In this document: one piece after another, positions 36,222 through 46,610 of the stretch | Layout of the letters: every line of letters begins with the position of its first letter | Position numbering within the stretch: position 1 is the first letter of the stretch | Origin: Cohnella rhizosphaerae | Lineage (GTDB): Bacteria > Bacillota > Bacilli > Paenibacillales > Paenibacillaceae | Length of the DNA stretch: 64,000 nt | Direction: 5' to 3' | NCBI RefSeq assembly: GCF_029525575.1 | Contig: NZ_JAPDIA010000008.1 | Location: 1,488,001 to 1,552,000, forward strand | Made by a program: the position numbers and the translations under genes | The notes under the pieces: generated by a model | What the model was told of the DNA's origin: nothing | The model's input: only the letters and a program-made list of their open reading frames with translations | Database searches by the model: none

Positions 36222-37581
36222 CCCTGTTCGCCTCCCCATGCACAGCCGCTACGCTGCAAGACAGCTTGCCGTCCGCCAGCCGCACGACGAGTCTGTCGCC
36301 GGCCTTCGTTTCGCGAACGGATCTCAACAGTTTTTTTTCATCTTCATCGTAGGCCAGACTATACCCGCGGGCCATGACCTTAAGCGGACTGAGCGCATCG
36401 AGCTGACGGAGCGCGGAGCCGAAGGCGCTCCGGCCGTCCCGCGAAATGCCGCGCATCGCCGCGGTCAATGCCTTCTCCGCAACCTCTTTGCGCTTGCGCG
36501 CGTATACCGCCTGCTCGGTCGGGCTCGCTGCGGCCAGCCGGCCGGTCAATCGGGCCAGACGCTCCCTGCTGCGATCCGCGAGCGCGCCGGCCTTGTAGCC
36601 GAGCCTGTCCCGCAGCCGATCGAGCCGCTCGGCCGAAGCGAGCAGCGATCGCCTGGGCTGCGTAAATAAGGCGACCTGGCGGCGTGACGATATCGTTCGC
36701 GCGCGCGGCCGAGCTGGTTGCCGAGCGAGCGCGCCATTCGCTGTTCCAGGTGACCCAGCCGCTCTTGCAGCTCGGCGATGTGAGGCACGGCCAGCTCCGC
36801 GGCGGCCGTCGGCGTAGCGGCTCTGAGATCCGCCGCGAAGTCGGCGATCGTAAAATCCGTCTCGTGACCGACGGCCGAGATGACGGGGATCTCCGACGCG
36901 CGAATGGCGCGCGCGACCGCTTCCTCGTTGAACGCCCACAACTCCTCGAGCGAGCCGCCGCCGCGACCGACGATGAGCACGTCCGTTTCCGCCAGCCGGT
37001 TCATCGCCTGTATCGCTTTAACGATCGAGGGTGCCGCGCCGGTCCCTTGGACCGATACCGGATACAGAATGATCGCCACGGAAGGATGTCTGCGCTGCAG
37101 CGTAATAATAATATCCCGCACGGCCGCTCCCGTCGGGGACGTAATGATGCCGATGGCCTTCGGATATTTAGGAATCGGCCGCTTGGCCGCCTCGTCGAAC
37201 AGCCCTTCCCCCGTGAAGCTTCTTTTTCAGCTGCTCGTAGGCGAGAAACAGGCTGCCGATGCCGTCGGGCTGCATGGCCGTCACGTAAAATTGGTACTGT
37301 CCATCCCGTTCGTAAACGGACACGCCGCCCCGCGCGATGACCTTCATGCCGTCCTTCGGCCGAAAGGGCAAGCGCTGATTGTGAGACGCGAACATAATGC
37401 TCTTGAGGCGCCCGCTCTCGTCCTTCAGCGTAAAATACATATGACCGCTGGAATGATGAGTAAAATTCGAAATCTCGCCGCGCAGCCAAATATCCTGAAG
37501 CTTGGGATCTCCCTCGAGCTTCATCTTGATGTAGCGGTTGACGTCCCGGATGCTGAGGACGCGGGCCGGTTGATCGTTCAT
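36211..37581 (-). CDS. xseA: Exodeoxyribonuclease VII large subunit (two frameshifts)
   Basis: The catalytic subunit has an N-terminal OB fold (DIWLRGEISNFTHHSSGHMY), then PKAIGIITSPTGAAVRDII, VGRGGGSLEELWAFNEE and SAVGHETDFTIADFAADLRA. A coiled C-terminal region ends with LKVMARGYSLAYDEDEKKL. The frame breaks at C5 (37208-37212, one base long) and near GGG 36655-36657 (one base short). The two offset each other, so the span is an exact 457 codons. The three readable segments join into one complete enzyme. Confidence 0.92.
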
Positions 37582-37597
37582 GGCCTCGGCCCCCGTC

Positions 37598-38455
37598 CTA
37601 TGCGATGCCGTGCGCGGCTTTCGCCGAGTTTAGCGTGTTCAGCATGAGCATCGTGATCGTCATCGGTCCGACGCCGCCCGGCACGGGCGTAATCCAGCCG
37701 GCGACCGGAGCTACGTCTTCGTAATCGACGTCCCCGCACAGCTTGCCGTCGGGCAGGCGATTGACGCCTACGTCTATGACGACTGCGCCCGGCTTCACCC
37801 AGTCGCCCTTGACGAGCTTCGGCACGCCTACCGCAGCCACGACGATATCCGCGCCGCGAACGACCGCAGGCAGGTCAGGCGTGCGAGAATGACAGATCGT
37901 CACCGTCGCGTGCTCCCGAAGAAGCAGAATCGACACCGGCTTGCCTACGATATTGCTGCGGCCGATGACCACGGCATGCTTGCCCGCGGGCGCGTTGCCC
38001 GTGCGCTTCAGCAGCTCGATGACGCCGGAAGGCGTGCACGGCTGGAGCGCGTCGTCGCCAATCAGCAGATTGCCCACGCTGACGGGATGGAAGCCGTCTA
38101 CGTCCTTCTCCACCGCAATCGCGTCGATGACGGCCTTTTCCTCGATATGCTTCGGCAGCGGCAGCTGCACCAATATACCGTTAATGTCCGCCTGTGCATT
38201 GAGGCGCGCGATCAGCGACAGCAGCTCCTCCTGCGTCGTTTCGGCGGACAGGCGATGCACCTCGGAGTAAAACCCGAGCTCCTCGCAAGCCTTAGCCTTG
38301 TTACGTACGTACACCTGGGAAGCCGGGTCTTCCCCGACCAGCACGACGGCAAGGCCAGGGCGTACGCCTTTGGCCGCAAAGGATTCGGTCTCGCGCTTGA
38401 TCTCCTCGCGAATCTCGGCCGCGATGCGCTTGCCGTCTATAATCTGCGCGCTCAT
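37598..38455 (-). CDS. folD: Bifunctional methylenetetrahydrofolate dehydrogenase/cyclohydrolase FolD
   Basis: FolD interconverts one-carbon folates. The catalytic lysine region YVRNKAKACEELGF, the GILVQLPLPKHI motif, the NADP site VIGRSNIVGKPVSILLL and the C-terminal PVPGGVGPMTITMLM are all present in 285 residues. It overlaps nusB by 4 bases. Confidence 0.97.
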   Translation of the reverse strand: MSAQIIDGKRIAAEIREEIKRETESFAAKGVRPGLAVVLVGEDPASQVYVRNKAKACEELGFYSEVHRLSAETTQEELLSLIARLNAQADINGILVQLPLPKHIEEKAVIDAIAVEKDVDGFHPVSVGNLLIGDDALQPCTPSGVIELLKRTGNAPAGKHAVVIGRSNIVGKPVSILLLREHATVTICHSRTPDLPAVVRGADIVVAAVGVPKLVKGDWVKPGAVVIDVGVNRLPDGKLCGDVDYEDVAPVAGWITPVPGGVGPMTITMLMLNTLNSAKAAHGIA

Positions 38456-38955
38456 GCTTGTTCCTCTCCTTCGACCGCAGTTTCTGTTTCCGATGCTACG
38501 CCTGCGGCGTCTTTGCTATTCGTCTGGCCGCGCTCGCGAATCAACCGTCCGAGCACGCCGTTGACGAATTTGCCGGATTCGTCCGTGCCGAAGTGCTTGG
38601 CCAGCTCGATCGCTTCGTTGACCGCGACTTTGGCGGGGACATCCTCGCGGTGATTCATCTCGTAGGCGGCCAATCTTAAAATTTGCCTGTCCACTCTGGA
38701 CAGCCTGTCGACCTGCCAGCCGGTCAAATATCCCGCCAACTGGGCGTCCAACGCATCCTGGTTCGACTTCACGCCAAGCACGAGCTCGCGCGTGAAGCCG
38801 TCGACGGCCGCAAGCTCCCCGACCTCCGTCTCCATTTCGTTGTCGCCCTTCGCTTCCTCCATGACGGCATCGACGGCTTCCTGCGCCGACACGCCGTTCA
38901 TCTCCATCTGGTACAGGCTTTGTACCGCAATCTCTCTCGCCAATCTGCGCTTCAT
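38452..38955 (-). CDS. nusB: Transcription antitermination protein NusB
   Basis: NusB binds boxA RNA with NusE during rRNA transcription. The family pattern is clear: RRLAREIAVQSLYQMEM at the N-terminus, then LSRVDRQILRLAAYEM and AVNEAIELAKHFGTDESGKF, then VNGVLGRL. The 167 residues include a short acidic tail. It overlaps folD by 4 bases. Confidence 0.96.
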   Translation of the reverse strand: MKRRLAREIAVQSLYQMEMNGVSAQEAVDAVMEEAKGDNEMETEVGELAAVDGFTRELVLGVKSNQDALDAQLAGYLTGWQVDRLSRVDRQILRLAAYEMNHREDVPAKVAVNEAIELAKHFGTDESGKFVNGVLGRLIRERGQTNSKDAAGVASETETAVEGEEQA

Positions 38956-38975
38956 GAATCCTCCCGAATTAAGTC

Positions 38976-39209
38976 TTAACTACGTCCGCCGGGCCACCTG
39001 TCCGACAGCCATTCCGTCAGTCTGCCCCAGTGAAAAAGCGGGCCTCGCCGCTCGTCCCGCTGCTTGCCGACGGCAAAACCGATGGCGACGAGCAATGCGC
39101 AAAACAGCATATCCCAAAACCCCGCGATTAAATAGATGAGGCCGCAAAGCATCCCCGCGGCGACCCCGAGCGTACGGCCGCCGTAATTGTCCCACCATAT
39201 TCTCCACAT
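38976..39209 (-). CDS. DUF2273 membrane protein
   Basis: This protein of fewer than 80 residues has two membrane helices (TLGVAAGMLCGLIYLIAGF and MLFCALLVAIGFAVG) and the DUF2273 pattern WWDNYGGRTLG. Such proteins lie beside Asp23 and AmaP genes and belong to the same cell-envelope stress module. The start is probably the ATG at 39209. Confidence 0.82.
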   Translation of the reverse strand: MWRIWWDNYGGRTLGVAAGMLCGLIYLIAGFWDMLFCALLVAIGFAVGKQRDERRGPLFHWGRLTEWLSDRWPGGRS

Positions 39210-39224
39210 GGATGGCAAGGCCCC

Positions 39225-39788
39225 CTATTCCACGCGGCTTTTGAACGTCGTCGGCGCCTGCGTCACGTTGGCGATATACACGGTCACATCCGACACGGGA
39301 ATGCCGGTCGTCTCTTCGATCTGCTGGGACACCGTGCGCTGCATGTCTTCGGACAACGTCGGAATCGAGCCTTCTCCGTCCACGAAAGCGCGAATCGTAA
39401 TGTGCAATCCGGCTTCAGCGATGCGCACGCGCGCACGAAGATCCTTCACGCCCTTCGAGCGGGATGCCGCCTTCAGCGCCAGATTCTCGACCGTCTCGAT
39501 GGAAATCTGGATATCCCCGTGCTCCGTTCGCTGGTTGATCGTCGGAGCCGTCGTGTTCAAACGTCCGACGGACAGCACGAGAAAACGGAGACTGATCAGG
39601 ATCAGAACGGCCGCCGCCACGATGACGCCGACCTGCAAAGGCCGATAGTCGCCGGTCGTCTGACGGACGACCTCGGTCAGCCATTCCATCGAAAAAGCGC
39701 CGAGCGCTACCGCGACGGCAAAAGCAGCGGCGACGACGATCGCCAAGGAATAAATGAATAGCAGCAGCCTGTCCCATACTTTGAACAC
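39225..39788 (-). CDS. amaP: Alkaline shock response membrane anchor AmaP
   Basis: AmaP anchors Asp23 at the membrane. The 187 residues show two N-terminal helices (LLLFIYSLAIVVAAAFAVAV and VGVIVAAAVLILISLRFLVL), then an Asp23-related soluble domain with ISIETVENLALKAASRSKGV and the ending TGIPVSDVTVYIANVTQAP. It is flanked by the DUF2273 and Asp23 genes. Confidence 0.9.
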   Translation of the reverse strand: MFKVWDRLLLFIYSLAIVVAAAFAVAVALGAFSMEWLTEVVRQTTGDYRPLQVGVIVAAAVLILISLRFLVLSVGRLNTTAPTINQRTEHGDIQISIETVENLALKAASRSKGVKDLRARVRIAEAGLHITIRAFVDGEGSIPTLSEDMQRTVSQQIEETTGIPVSDVTVYIANVTQAPTTFKSRVE

Positions 39789-39944
39789 GTACCGACTCCT
39801 CCTGTCATGGACCTATCCTGAACGCCGAACCGCCTATATGGTCGAAAAAGCGCCCGATGCGCCTTCCCTCGTAAGGTCAGGCCATCAAGGCGCCGTCACC
39901 CGCAAACCCAAGAGAGACGACTGCCATGTCCGGCAGCGCCGGCG

Positions 39945-40352
39945 TCATCTCACGCGCAGTTGCGCATCTTCTTCTTCGATCTTTTCAGCAGGCTTGAACA
40001 GCACGTCGTGGACATGGACGTTCACTTCGACGACGTTCAATCCGGTCATCGTCTCGATCGAGCGCTTGACGCCGTGCTGAACCTCCGAAGCGATATCCGT
40101 AATCCGCTTGCCGTACTCGACGATGATCGATACGTCGATCGCCGCTTCTCTTTGACCCACTTCCACCTTGACGCCTTTGGACAAATTCTTGCGCCCCAGC
40201 AGCTCGGCGATGCCCGAGGAGATGCCGCCGCTCATTCCCGCGACGCCTTCCACTTCGACCGTTGCCAGTCCCGCGATGATCTCGATGACTTCGGGCGCGA
40301 TCTGGATGGTCCCCATGTCGGTTTTCTCGTAATCAGACACCAATGCTTCCAT
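39945..40352 (-). CDS. yqhY: Asp23/Gls24 family envelope stress protein
   Basis: The domain is recognisable in GTIQIAPEVIEIIAGLATVE, VEGVAGMSGG, VSIIVEYGKRITDIASEVQ and GLNVVEVNVHVHDV. It corresponds to B. subtilis YqhY, encoded next to accCB, where it has been tied to acetyl-CoA carboxylase control. The ATG at 40352 follows AGGAGGTGG, giving 135 residues. A gap of about 156 bases separates it from amaP. Confidence 0.93.
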   Translation of the reverse strand: MEALVSDYEKTDMGTIQIAPEVIEIIAGLATVEVEGVAGMSGGISSGIAELLGRKNLSKGVKVEVGQREAAIDVSIIVEYGKRITDIASEVQHGVKRSIETMTGLNVVEVNVHVHDVLFKPAEKIEEEDAQLRVR

Positions 40353-40495
40353 TCGCTGGTCCACCTCCTCGCGTCTTGTCGTCGGCCAGGCCTTCATTAT
40401 TAATACTATAGCAAAGGCCAAGAATTATGACAAACCTCCGTACCCGCGCCGAGAGGGAGCCTGACTCCCCCCCGCCTCGCGGGCGGCCAAAGGCG

Positions 40496-41864
40496 CTATG
40501 CCTCTTCGCGGTAAGGCGCGTCGACGTCATACTCCTCGAGGAACTTGATATCGAACGTGCCTTTGTTGAAAACCGGATGATTCAAAAGCTTCAAATGGAA
40601 CGGTATCGTCGTCTTGACGCCTTCGATCATGAATTCGCCCAGCGCCCTGCGCGCTCTCGCGATCGCTTCTTCCCGCGTCGGCCCCCATACGATAAGCTTC
40701 GCGATCATCGAATCGTAGTGAGGAGAGATCATGTAACCGGGATAAGCGCCGCTATCGACGCGCACGCCGGGACCGCCGGGCGGCAGGTAGAAGCCGATCC
40801 TGCCCGGAGAAGGCATGAAGTTGCGGTCCGGATCTTCGGCGTTGATGCGGCATTCGATGCTCCAGCCGTCGAAGCGAACCTCTTCTTGCGCGAAGCTGAG
40901 CGGGCGGCCTTCGGCAATCGAGATCATTTCCTTGATCAGGTCGATGCCCGTGATGAGCTCCGTGACGGGATGCTCGACCTGGATCCGGGTGTTCATCTCC
41001 ATGAAGTAAAAGTTGCCGTCCGGGCCGAGCAGGAACTCGATCGTCCCCGCGCCCGAATAGTTGACGGCGCGCGCCGCGCGGACGGCCGCTTGGCCCATGC
41101 GCTCGCGCAGTTCGGGGGGTCATGACCGGGCAAGGCGCTTCTTCGACCAGCTTCTGGCGCCGGCGCTGCACGGAGCAATCGCGCTCGCCGAGATGGCAAA
41201 CGTTGCCGTGCTTGTCGGCGATGATCTGGATCTCGACATGCTTCATGCCCGTCAAATACTTCTCGAGATAGACGCCGGAGTTGCCGAACGCTTTTTGCGC
41301 TTCCTGCTGAGCGGTCGAGATCTCGCGAACGAGCATCTCCTCGTCGTCGGCAAGGCGAATGCCGCGGCCGCCGCCCCCCGCCGTCGCCTTGATGATGACC
41401 GGATACCCGATCTCCCTCGCGACGCGAACGGCTTCGTCGATATCCTCGACCAGCCCGTCGGAGCCCGGAATGACCGGCACGTCGGCGTCCTTCATCGTCT
41501 GCTTGGCGACGGACTTGTCGCCCATCCGGCTAATCGCCTCGGCGGAAGGTCCGATAAATACAATATTGCACGTCTCGCAAATGTCCGCGAAATCGGCGTT
41601 TTCGGAAAGGAACCCGTAGCCCGGGTGAATCGCGTCGCATTCGGTAAGCGTGGCGACGCTCATAATGTTCGTCAGATTCAGATAGCTGTCCTTGGAAGCG
41701 ATCGGACCGATGCAGTAGGCTTCGTCCGCGAGCTTCAGGTGAAGGGACTCGCGGTCTCCTTCGGAGTATACGGCCACCGTGGAGATGCCGAGCTCGCGGC
41801 AAGCGCGGATGATGCGCACGGCGATCTCGCCCCGGTTGGCCACCAGAATCTTATGGATATTCAA
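40496..41864 (-). CDS. accC: Acetyl-CoA carboxylase, biotin carboxylase subunit (one frameshift)
   Basis: AccC carboxylates the biotin on AccB using ATP and bicarbonate, the first step of fatty acid synthesis. Visible are ILVANRGEIAVRIIRACREL, HPGYGFLSENADFADIC, the ATP-grasp loop TAGGGGRGIRL, HIEIQ-like HVEIQIIADKHGNV and EMNTRIQVEHPVTE. The frame breaks at G6 (41114-41119); five Gs join MTPE to LRERMGQAAVRAA and give about 455 residues. AccC is essential in B. subtilis, so a real break is unlikely. The start is TTG at 41864 after AGGGGGG. Confidence 0.94.
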
Positions 41865-41923
41865 AGCACAGGTCCCCCCTTCGTAGTTCCGGCCGCCGAG
41901 GAGGAGGCCGGAAAAAGCGCGCG

Positions 41924-42406
41924 TTATTCCGGTTTGACGAGGAACAGCGGCTGCCCGAACTCGACGAGCTGGCCGTTCTGCGCCAGCACTTCGACGATCT
42001 CGCCCTTCACTTCGGCTTCGAGAGGGTTCATCAGCTTCATCGCTTCGAGGATGCACACGACCGTCTTGTCGTGGACCTTGTCGCCCTCGTTCACGAACGA
42101 CGGCGCGTCCGGCGACGGCGCCCGGTAGAACGTGCCGACCATCGGCGACACGATCTGATGCAGACCGGACAAGTCGCGTCCGGCAGATTGCGGCGCTTCG
42201 GCCGGCGCCGGCGCGGCGGCTGCGGGAACCGGCGCCGCCTGTGCGTATGTATGGTGGGCCGGCGCGGCGGTCTGCACGTTCACGACCTCCGTCCGTCCCG
42301 GCTTGCGGATGGACAGTCTTGCGCCTTCGTTTTCGATCTCGAGCTCGTGCACGGTGGTTTGATCCACGAGTTTGATTAATTCTTTGATTTCGCTAAGTTT
42401 GAACAT
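41924..42406 (-). CDS. accB: Biotin carboxyl carrier protein AccB
   Basis: AccB carries the biotin shuttled between the two carboxylase halves. The biotinylated lysine is in the motif EAMKLMNPLEAE near the C-terminus. The N-terminal IKELIKLVDQTTVHELEIEN is typical, and a Pro/Ala-rich linker connects the two (160 residues). A minus-strand TATAAT (42576-42581) lies 170 bases upstream. Confidence 0.96.
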   Translation of the reverse strand: MFKLSEIKELIKLVDQTTVHELEIENEGARLSIRKPGRTEVVNVQTAAPAHHTYAQAAPVPAAAAPAPAEAPQSAGRDLSGLHQIVSPMVGTFYRAPSPDAPSFVNEGDKVHDKTVVCILEAMKLMNPLEAEVKGEIVEVLAQNGQLVEFGQPLFLVKPE

Positions 42407-42575
42407 ATTCGCCCTACGCTCCTTGGCTGTCTCATTTGCCGTATGAAATCCAAGCGGCCTCGCCGCCCTCGTTCAAAGGGCAATTAAGGCAAGCCGCCGT
42501 CCATACTCGGCCGCGGTACGGCCCGGTTCGATCTTCGTATGAATAGCAAAGCCTGTACGTACCCATAACGGACTC

Positions 42576-42581
42576 ATTATA
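42576..42581 (-). promoter_or_regulatory. Probable -10 element of the accBC transcript
   Basis: A perfect TATAAT lies on the minus strand, directly after the spoIIIAH terminator and upstream of accB. The -35 region is weak. Confidence 0.45.
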
Positions 42582-42601
42582 ACATAATCGAAAGAAATGG
42601 A

Positions 42602-42626
42602 AAGAGCCGGCCCGCCGGCCGGCTCC
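42602..42626 (-). terminator. Terminator of the spoIIIA operon
   Basis: A perfect 9-bp stem (42604-42612 with 42617-42625) is followed by TTTCC and pyrimidine-rich DNA on the minus strand, after spoIIIAH. Confidence 0.7.
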
Positions 42627-42656
42627 AGGCCGGTTGCCCGGCGCGCTTCGTTCGGA

Positions 42657-43422
42657 TTACTGGATAAACTGCACGGATACGGCGTCCGGCTTGACGCTAA
42701 GCTCTTTGGTCGCGAGCTTGACGATCTTGACCGCCTGCTTCGAGTCGAGCGCGTCCGCCTGCACGATAATCTCGAACTTGTCGCCGTCTTGCTTGACGAC
42801 GGCGTTCTCGTAGTCGGACACCAGTTTGTCCTGCAGGCTGGCGATGCGCTCTTCGGTCGCGGTGATGCGGCCTTGCTCTTCGACCGCGGCGGCCGCTTCC
42901 TCCTGCGTCTTGGAGCTGTCGGCGACGATCTTGTCCAGATCTTCGTACGCCTTGGAGGCCGCCCGTTCGCGCTCGAGCTGAATCTGGTCGAACTGTTCGC
43001 GTGCGGAAAGATTGTTCATGCCCTTCAATACTTCCTGATCCGCGGGCGACACCCCGGATTGGCCGTCTTTGCCCGCCTCCGGAGAAGCGGCGGCTCCCTT
43101 GTCCGCCACTGCCGGCGCTCCCGTCGAGGCGGCCGCATCCTTGCTCGGCGCCGAACCGCCGTCCGTCGAAGCCGACTTGTCGCTGCCGCCCGCGGCTGCG
43201 GCGCCTTCGTCGCTCAGCCCCCCCGGCGCCGTCGACGGAAGTGATCTCGATGCCGTCGTCCGCCGCCTCGCCGGTCACGCCGGTCGCGTCCGTGCCGATC
43301 TGCTGCTCCTGCGCCGTGCGGTCGGGCTGCGTGACGTCTTCCGTGAACAGATAATAGGCGGATAGGATGACCATGAGCGAGAGCATCGAGACGAGCCAGA
43401 TCGTTTGCCGTTTGTTGTTCAT
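42657..43422 (-). CDS. spoIIIAH: Stage III sporulation protein AH (one frameshift)
   Basis: SpoIIIAH is made in the mother cell and pairs with forespore SpoIIQ to form the channel between the cells. An N-terminal membrane helix (IWLVSMLSLMVILSAYYLF) and an Asp/Gly/Ala-rich linker precede the YscJ/FliF-like ring domain (LQDKLVSDYENAVVKQDGDK, QAVKIVKLATKEL). The frame breaks in the linker at C7 (43218-43224); six Cs give 254 residues. It is last in the operon. Confidence 0.92.
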
Positions 43423-43473
43423 TTGGATTTAACCTCCTGCGAATTGGGAAATGGAATTGCCCGGCATTCTCTT

Positions 43474-44127
43474 TTACTCGGCCGTGCGCGGCATGACCGA
43501 TACGCGATGGATCGGCACGTCCAGGCCCGAGGCGACCGCCTCCGAGATCATTCGGCGGACGGTCGCGTTCCCCGCCCCTTTGGCGACGATCAGCACGCCC
43601 CTCAGCCGCGGCTTGATCTTTTTGACGACGATGGGCGATTTGCCGCCCGACACCTCGTACAGTACGACCTGTCCGTCCTGCGTGACTTCGGTGATATGTC
43701 GCTTTGCGCCGTTTTTGTCCGTTTCGTCGGTAATTTGCTGGGTTTTCTTTTCATTAAGCTGTACGACCGTCTCCTCCGTCGAATCGACCGTCACCATGAC
43801 GTCGGCCGTGCCGACGCCGGCGATTTTCTCCAGCATTTCCTTGAGCCGGAGATCGAGCTGGGTCTCGATCTCCGCGAAGGGGTCGTCCTTGCCTTCCCCC
43901 GCGCCGAGAAACGTCTCCTGCTGCGCCTGCTTCTCTCCGTCACCCGGCGGTACGGCGCCGTCTCCGTCCGGCGGCGTCACGGGCTTCATTTTGATGAACG
44001 AGGAAGCCAGAATAAGCGCGGCGCCGACAAGCCCGATCAAGATGAGCCAGCGAAACGTTTTCACCCGCTTCGGTCCGCCCGGCCCGCCTCCGATATAGGT
44101 TTCCAGCTTGTGAAGCCACTTGGCCAT
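43474..44127 (-). CDS. spoIIIAG: Stage III sporulation protein AG
   Basis: SpoIIIAG forms a large ring in the mother cell-forespore channel. The 217 residues have one membrane helix (RWLILIGLVGAALILASSFI) and a periplasm-facing ring-building domain (LRLKEMLEKIAGVGTADVMV, then PRLRGVLIVAKGAGNATVRR). Confidence 0.93.
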   Translation of the reverse strand: MAKWLHKLETYIGGGPGGPKRVKTFRWLILIGLVGAALILASSFIKMKPVTPPDGDGAVPPGDGEKQAQQETFLGAGEGKDDPFAEIETQLDLRLKEMLEKIAGVGTADVMVTVDSTEETVVQLNEKKTQQITDETDKNGAKRHITEVTQDGQVVLYEVSGGKSPIVVKKIKPRLRGVLIVAKGAGNATVRRMISEAVASGLDVPIHRVSVMPRTAE

Positions 44128-44145
44128 ATTTTCCGCTCCCTCCCG

Positions 44146-44853
44146 TCATCCGCCCGAAGCGCCGTATACGTCGACTTTGGATGTGCCGATTCCGAACCGT
44201 CCGGCCACAAGCGCGGCGATTCGCCCTTCGCGACCGTCGTCCGCTTGACCCGCAGCGTTCTGCGCTGCCGCGGGTACCGCCCGGTCGCCGCCTTCGCCCT
44301 TGTCGGTATCCGCACCGATATCGATGTCGACGACGACCGGGGAGACGGGATCCACTTCGGCGATCGGCTCGTCGCTTTCCGCCGCAATGACGGTGTTGGA
44401 ATCGGCGAGCCGAACCTTAACGCGCTCCACCGTCAAGGCGCCGTCCGCAGCCGGAGTCGCCGTTACTTCGACCGCCTCGACTACGACGCCTTCCTCTTGT
44501 TCAACGACCGTCTTGATCCCGGCCTCGAGACCCGCGACGGCAAGCTTGGCCGCTTGTTCGTCCCTGCCCGCTCCGATCCGCTTCGCTTCAGCCAAGATGG
44601 CTTCGAGCTGGCTGCCGTCATCGCCGCCTGCCGGCTCCCGCTCCGCCCATTCGATGCCGGCTGTGAGCTTGGCTTCCATGTCTCCCTTGATCCAGGAGAG
44701 CAGCGGTCCTGCCAGCGTCAGCAAAATGAACAGTCCGGCCACGAGCCGCACGTAGCGCTGCATCGTCCGGTTCGGAAGCAGCAGATCGATCAGCGCGGCC
44801 AACAGCACAGCGGCCACGACCTGGCGGAGCCAGCCGCCGAGCGCTTCCATCAA
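44146..44853 (-). CDS. spoIIIAF: Stage III sporulation protein AF
   Basis: Two N-terminal membrane helices (RQVVAAVLLAALIDLLLP and YVRLVAGLFILLTLAGPLL) are followed by a soluble domain ending in VAGRFGIGTSKVDVYG. At 235 residues it is within the family range. It lies between AE and AG in the standard order. Confidence 0.92.
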   Translation of the reverse strand: MMEALGGWLRQVVAAVLLAALIDLLLPNRTMQRYVRLVAGLFILLTLAGPLLSWIKGDMEAKLTAGIEWAEREPAGGDDGSQLEAILAEAKRIGAGRDEQAAKLAVAGLEAGIKTVVEQEEGVVVEAVEVTATPAADGALTVERVKVRLADSNTVIAAESDEPIAEVDPVSPVVVDIDIGADTDKGEGGDRAVPAAAQNAAGQADDGREGRIAALVAGRFGIGTSKVDVYGASGG

Positions 44854-44887
44854 GACGCTCGCCCTCCCTTCCGAACCGCCGTCCGGC

Positions 44888-46196
44888 TCATCTCATCAGA
44901 ATGGACGCATTGCCCGCCGTGAGCACGATCGTCACCGCCAGGAAAAACATCAGGCCGACCGAAGCGAGCGCGGCGAAAACGTATACGAGCGTTTTACCGA
45001 TAACCTGGAGGCACTGCACGATCGGCGTGTCGCCGAGCGGCTGGAGCACCGCCGCGGACAACCGGTAAATCAATGCCAGCGTCAATATTTTGACCGCCGG
45101 GAAGGCGCACAAGAAGATCAGGATGACGACGCCCGCGAGGCCCACCGCGTTTTTGACCAACAAGCTTGCCGATAGCACGGTATCGGCTTGCGTCGGAAAA
45201 CATGCGTCCGACGACCGGTACGAAGTTCCCCGTGACGAACTTCGCCGTCCGGAGCGCGACGCCGTCCGCGATCGCCCCGGTGGCGCCCTGAATGGACAGC
45301 ACGCCGAGAAACAAGGTGAGCATCGCGCCGAGAAGGCCGACGGCTGCCGTGCGAAGCAGATTGGCCAACTGCGTTACCTTGAAACGCTCCGATACCGTGC
45401 TGGCCAGATGCAGGACCGCCGAGAAAAACAAGAGCGGAAACACGACCAGATGGATAACGGTGCCGATCGAATGAACCATGAACACGATGACCGGATGCAG
45501 GACGGCGACCGTCGTCACGCCGCCTGTACTGGCGAGCAGCGTTAGCAGCAGCGGCACCATCGCCAGCATGAACTGAACCATTCCGGCGATCGCGTCCGCC
45601 GCGTAGCCGGCTCCCGTGCGAAAGCTGTTCACTGCGATGATCAGCAGGACCATATACGCGACGGCATAGGCGACCTGGCTGACGGCCTGACGCTCGAAAG
45701 CGCTCTGCATCGTCTCCAGAAGCATCGTGAAGATGGCCAGCAGGACGATCGTGACGATCAGCTTGCCGCTGTACAACACCTCGTGGAGGAAAAAACGCGC
45801 CAGCGCGAGCAGCACGTCTTTGACGCTCCAGCCTTCGCCTTCCTTCGGGAACATGAGCGCCTTCAGCGAAGGCGCTTCGCCTTCCGGAAAAAAGCCGCCG
45901 TAGTCGTTTTTGAGCTTGTTCCAAAACTGCTCGATCTGCCCCAAGCTGAGATCCTCTGCCTGCGATTCGGCCAGCTCGCCGGAAAGCCTTCCCGGTTCGG
46001 TGCCGTAAGTGCCGTACGTACCGTCCGGATCCGGCGCGATGACGGCCTCCGTCCGGGGCGCGCCTTCCGCACCGCGGCGATCGGCGTCTCCCGCCGCTGC
46101 GGCCGGGCGCGGCCAGAACGAGAGCAGCAGCGCGCACATGAGCAGCGCGAACGGGAGCCACCCCGTCCGTCGCTCGAGCAGTCCGGGTCGACTCAT
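44888..46196 (-). CDS. spoIIIAE: Stage III sporulation protein AE (one frameshift)
   Basis: SpoIIIAE is a multi-helix membrane protein of the channel complex with a signal peptide (LPFALLMCALLLSFWP). Helices include LIVTIVLLAIFTMLLE and VAYAVAYMVLLIIAVNSF, followed by GMVQFMLAMVPLLLTLLA. The frame breaks at GG 45185-45186; one G joins FSDASDTVLSASLLVKNAVG to the C-terminal helices and the end TIVLTAGNASILMR, for about 435 residues. Confidence 0.92.
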
Positions 46197-46198
46197 CT

Positions 46199-46600
46199 CT
46201 AGGCTCCTCCCCCCGCCGGCAGCAGTCCGAGCACCGTCTCGATGATGATGCTGATGATCGGCACCGCCATGACGAGGATCAGCATTTTCCCCGCGAATTC
46301 GATCTTCGAAGCGATGCTGTCGAGGCCCGCGTCGCGGACGATCTGGGCGCCGAACTCGGCGATGTAAGCAATGCCGATGATCTTGAGCATCGTCTTGAGG
46401 TACACGGACTGGATGCCCGAACGGTCGGCAAGCTCCTCGATCATCGAGACGACGCCGCCGATCTTGCCGATCAGCGCGAGAAACACCGCGATGCCGAAAA
46501 AGGTTGCCAGCAGAAAGGCGAACATCGGCTTCTGTTCGCGAATGACGAGGATCAGAACGGCCGTCAACAACCCGATCCCGACGATCTGCAAAATATCCAT
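46199..46600 (-). CDS. spoIIIAD: Stage III sporulation protein AD
   Basis: This 133-residue, four-helix membrane protein has the family start DILQIVGIGLLTAVLILVIR and the motif YLKTMLKIIGIAYIAEFGAQ. It follows spoIIIAC by 10 bases. Confidence 0.94.
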   Translation of the reverse strand: MDILQIVGIGLLTAVLILVIREQKPMFAFLLATFFGIAVFLALIGKIGGVVSMIEELADRSGIQSVYLKTMLKIIGIAYIAEFGAQIVRDAGLDSIASKIEFAGKMLILVMAVPIISIIIETVLGLLPAGGGA

Positions 46601-46610
46601 AAGCGACCGC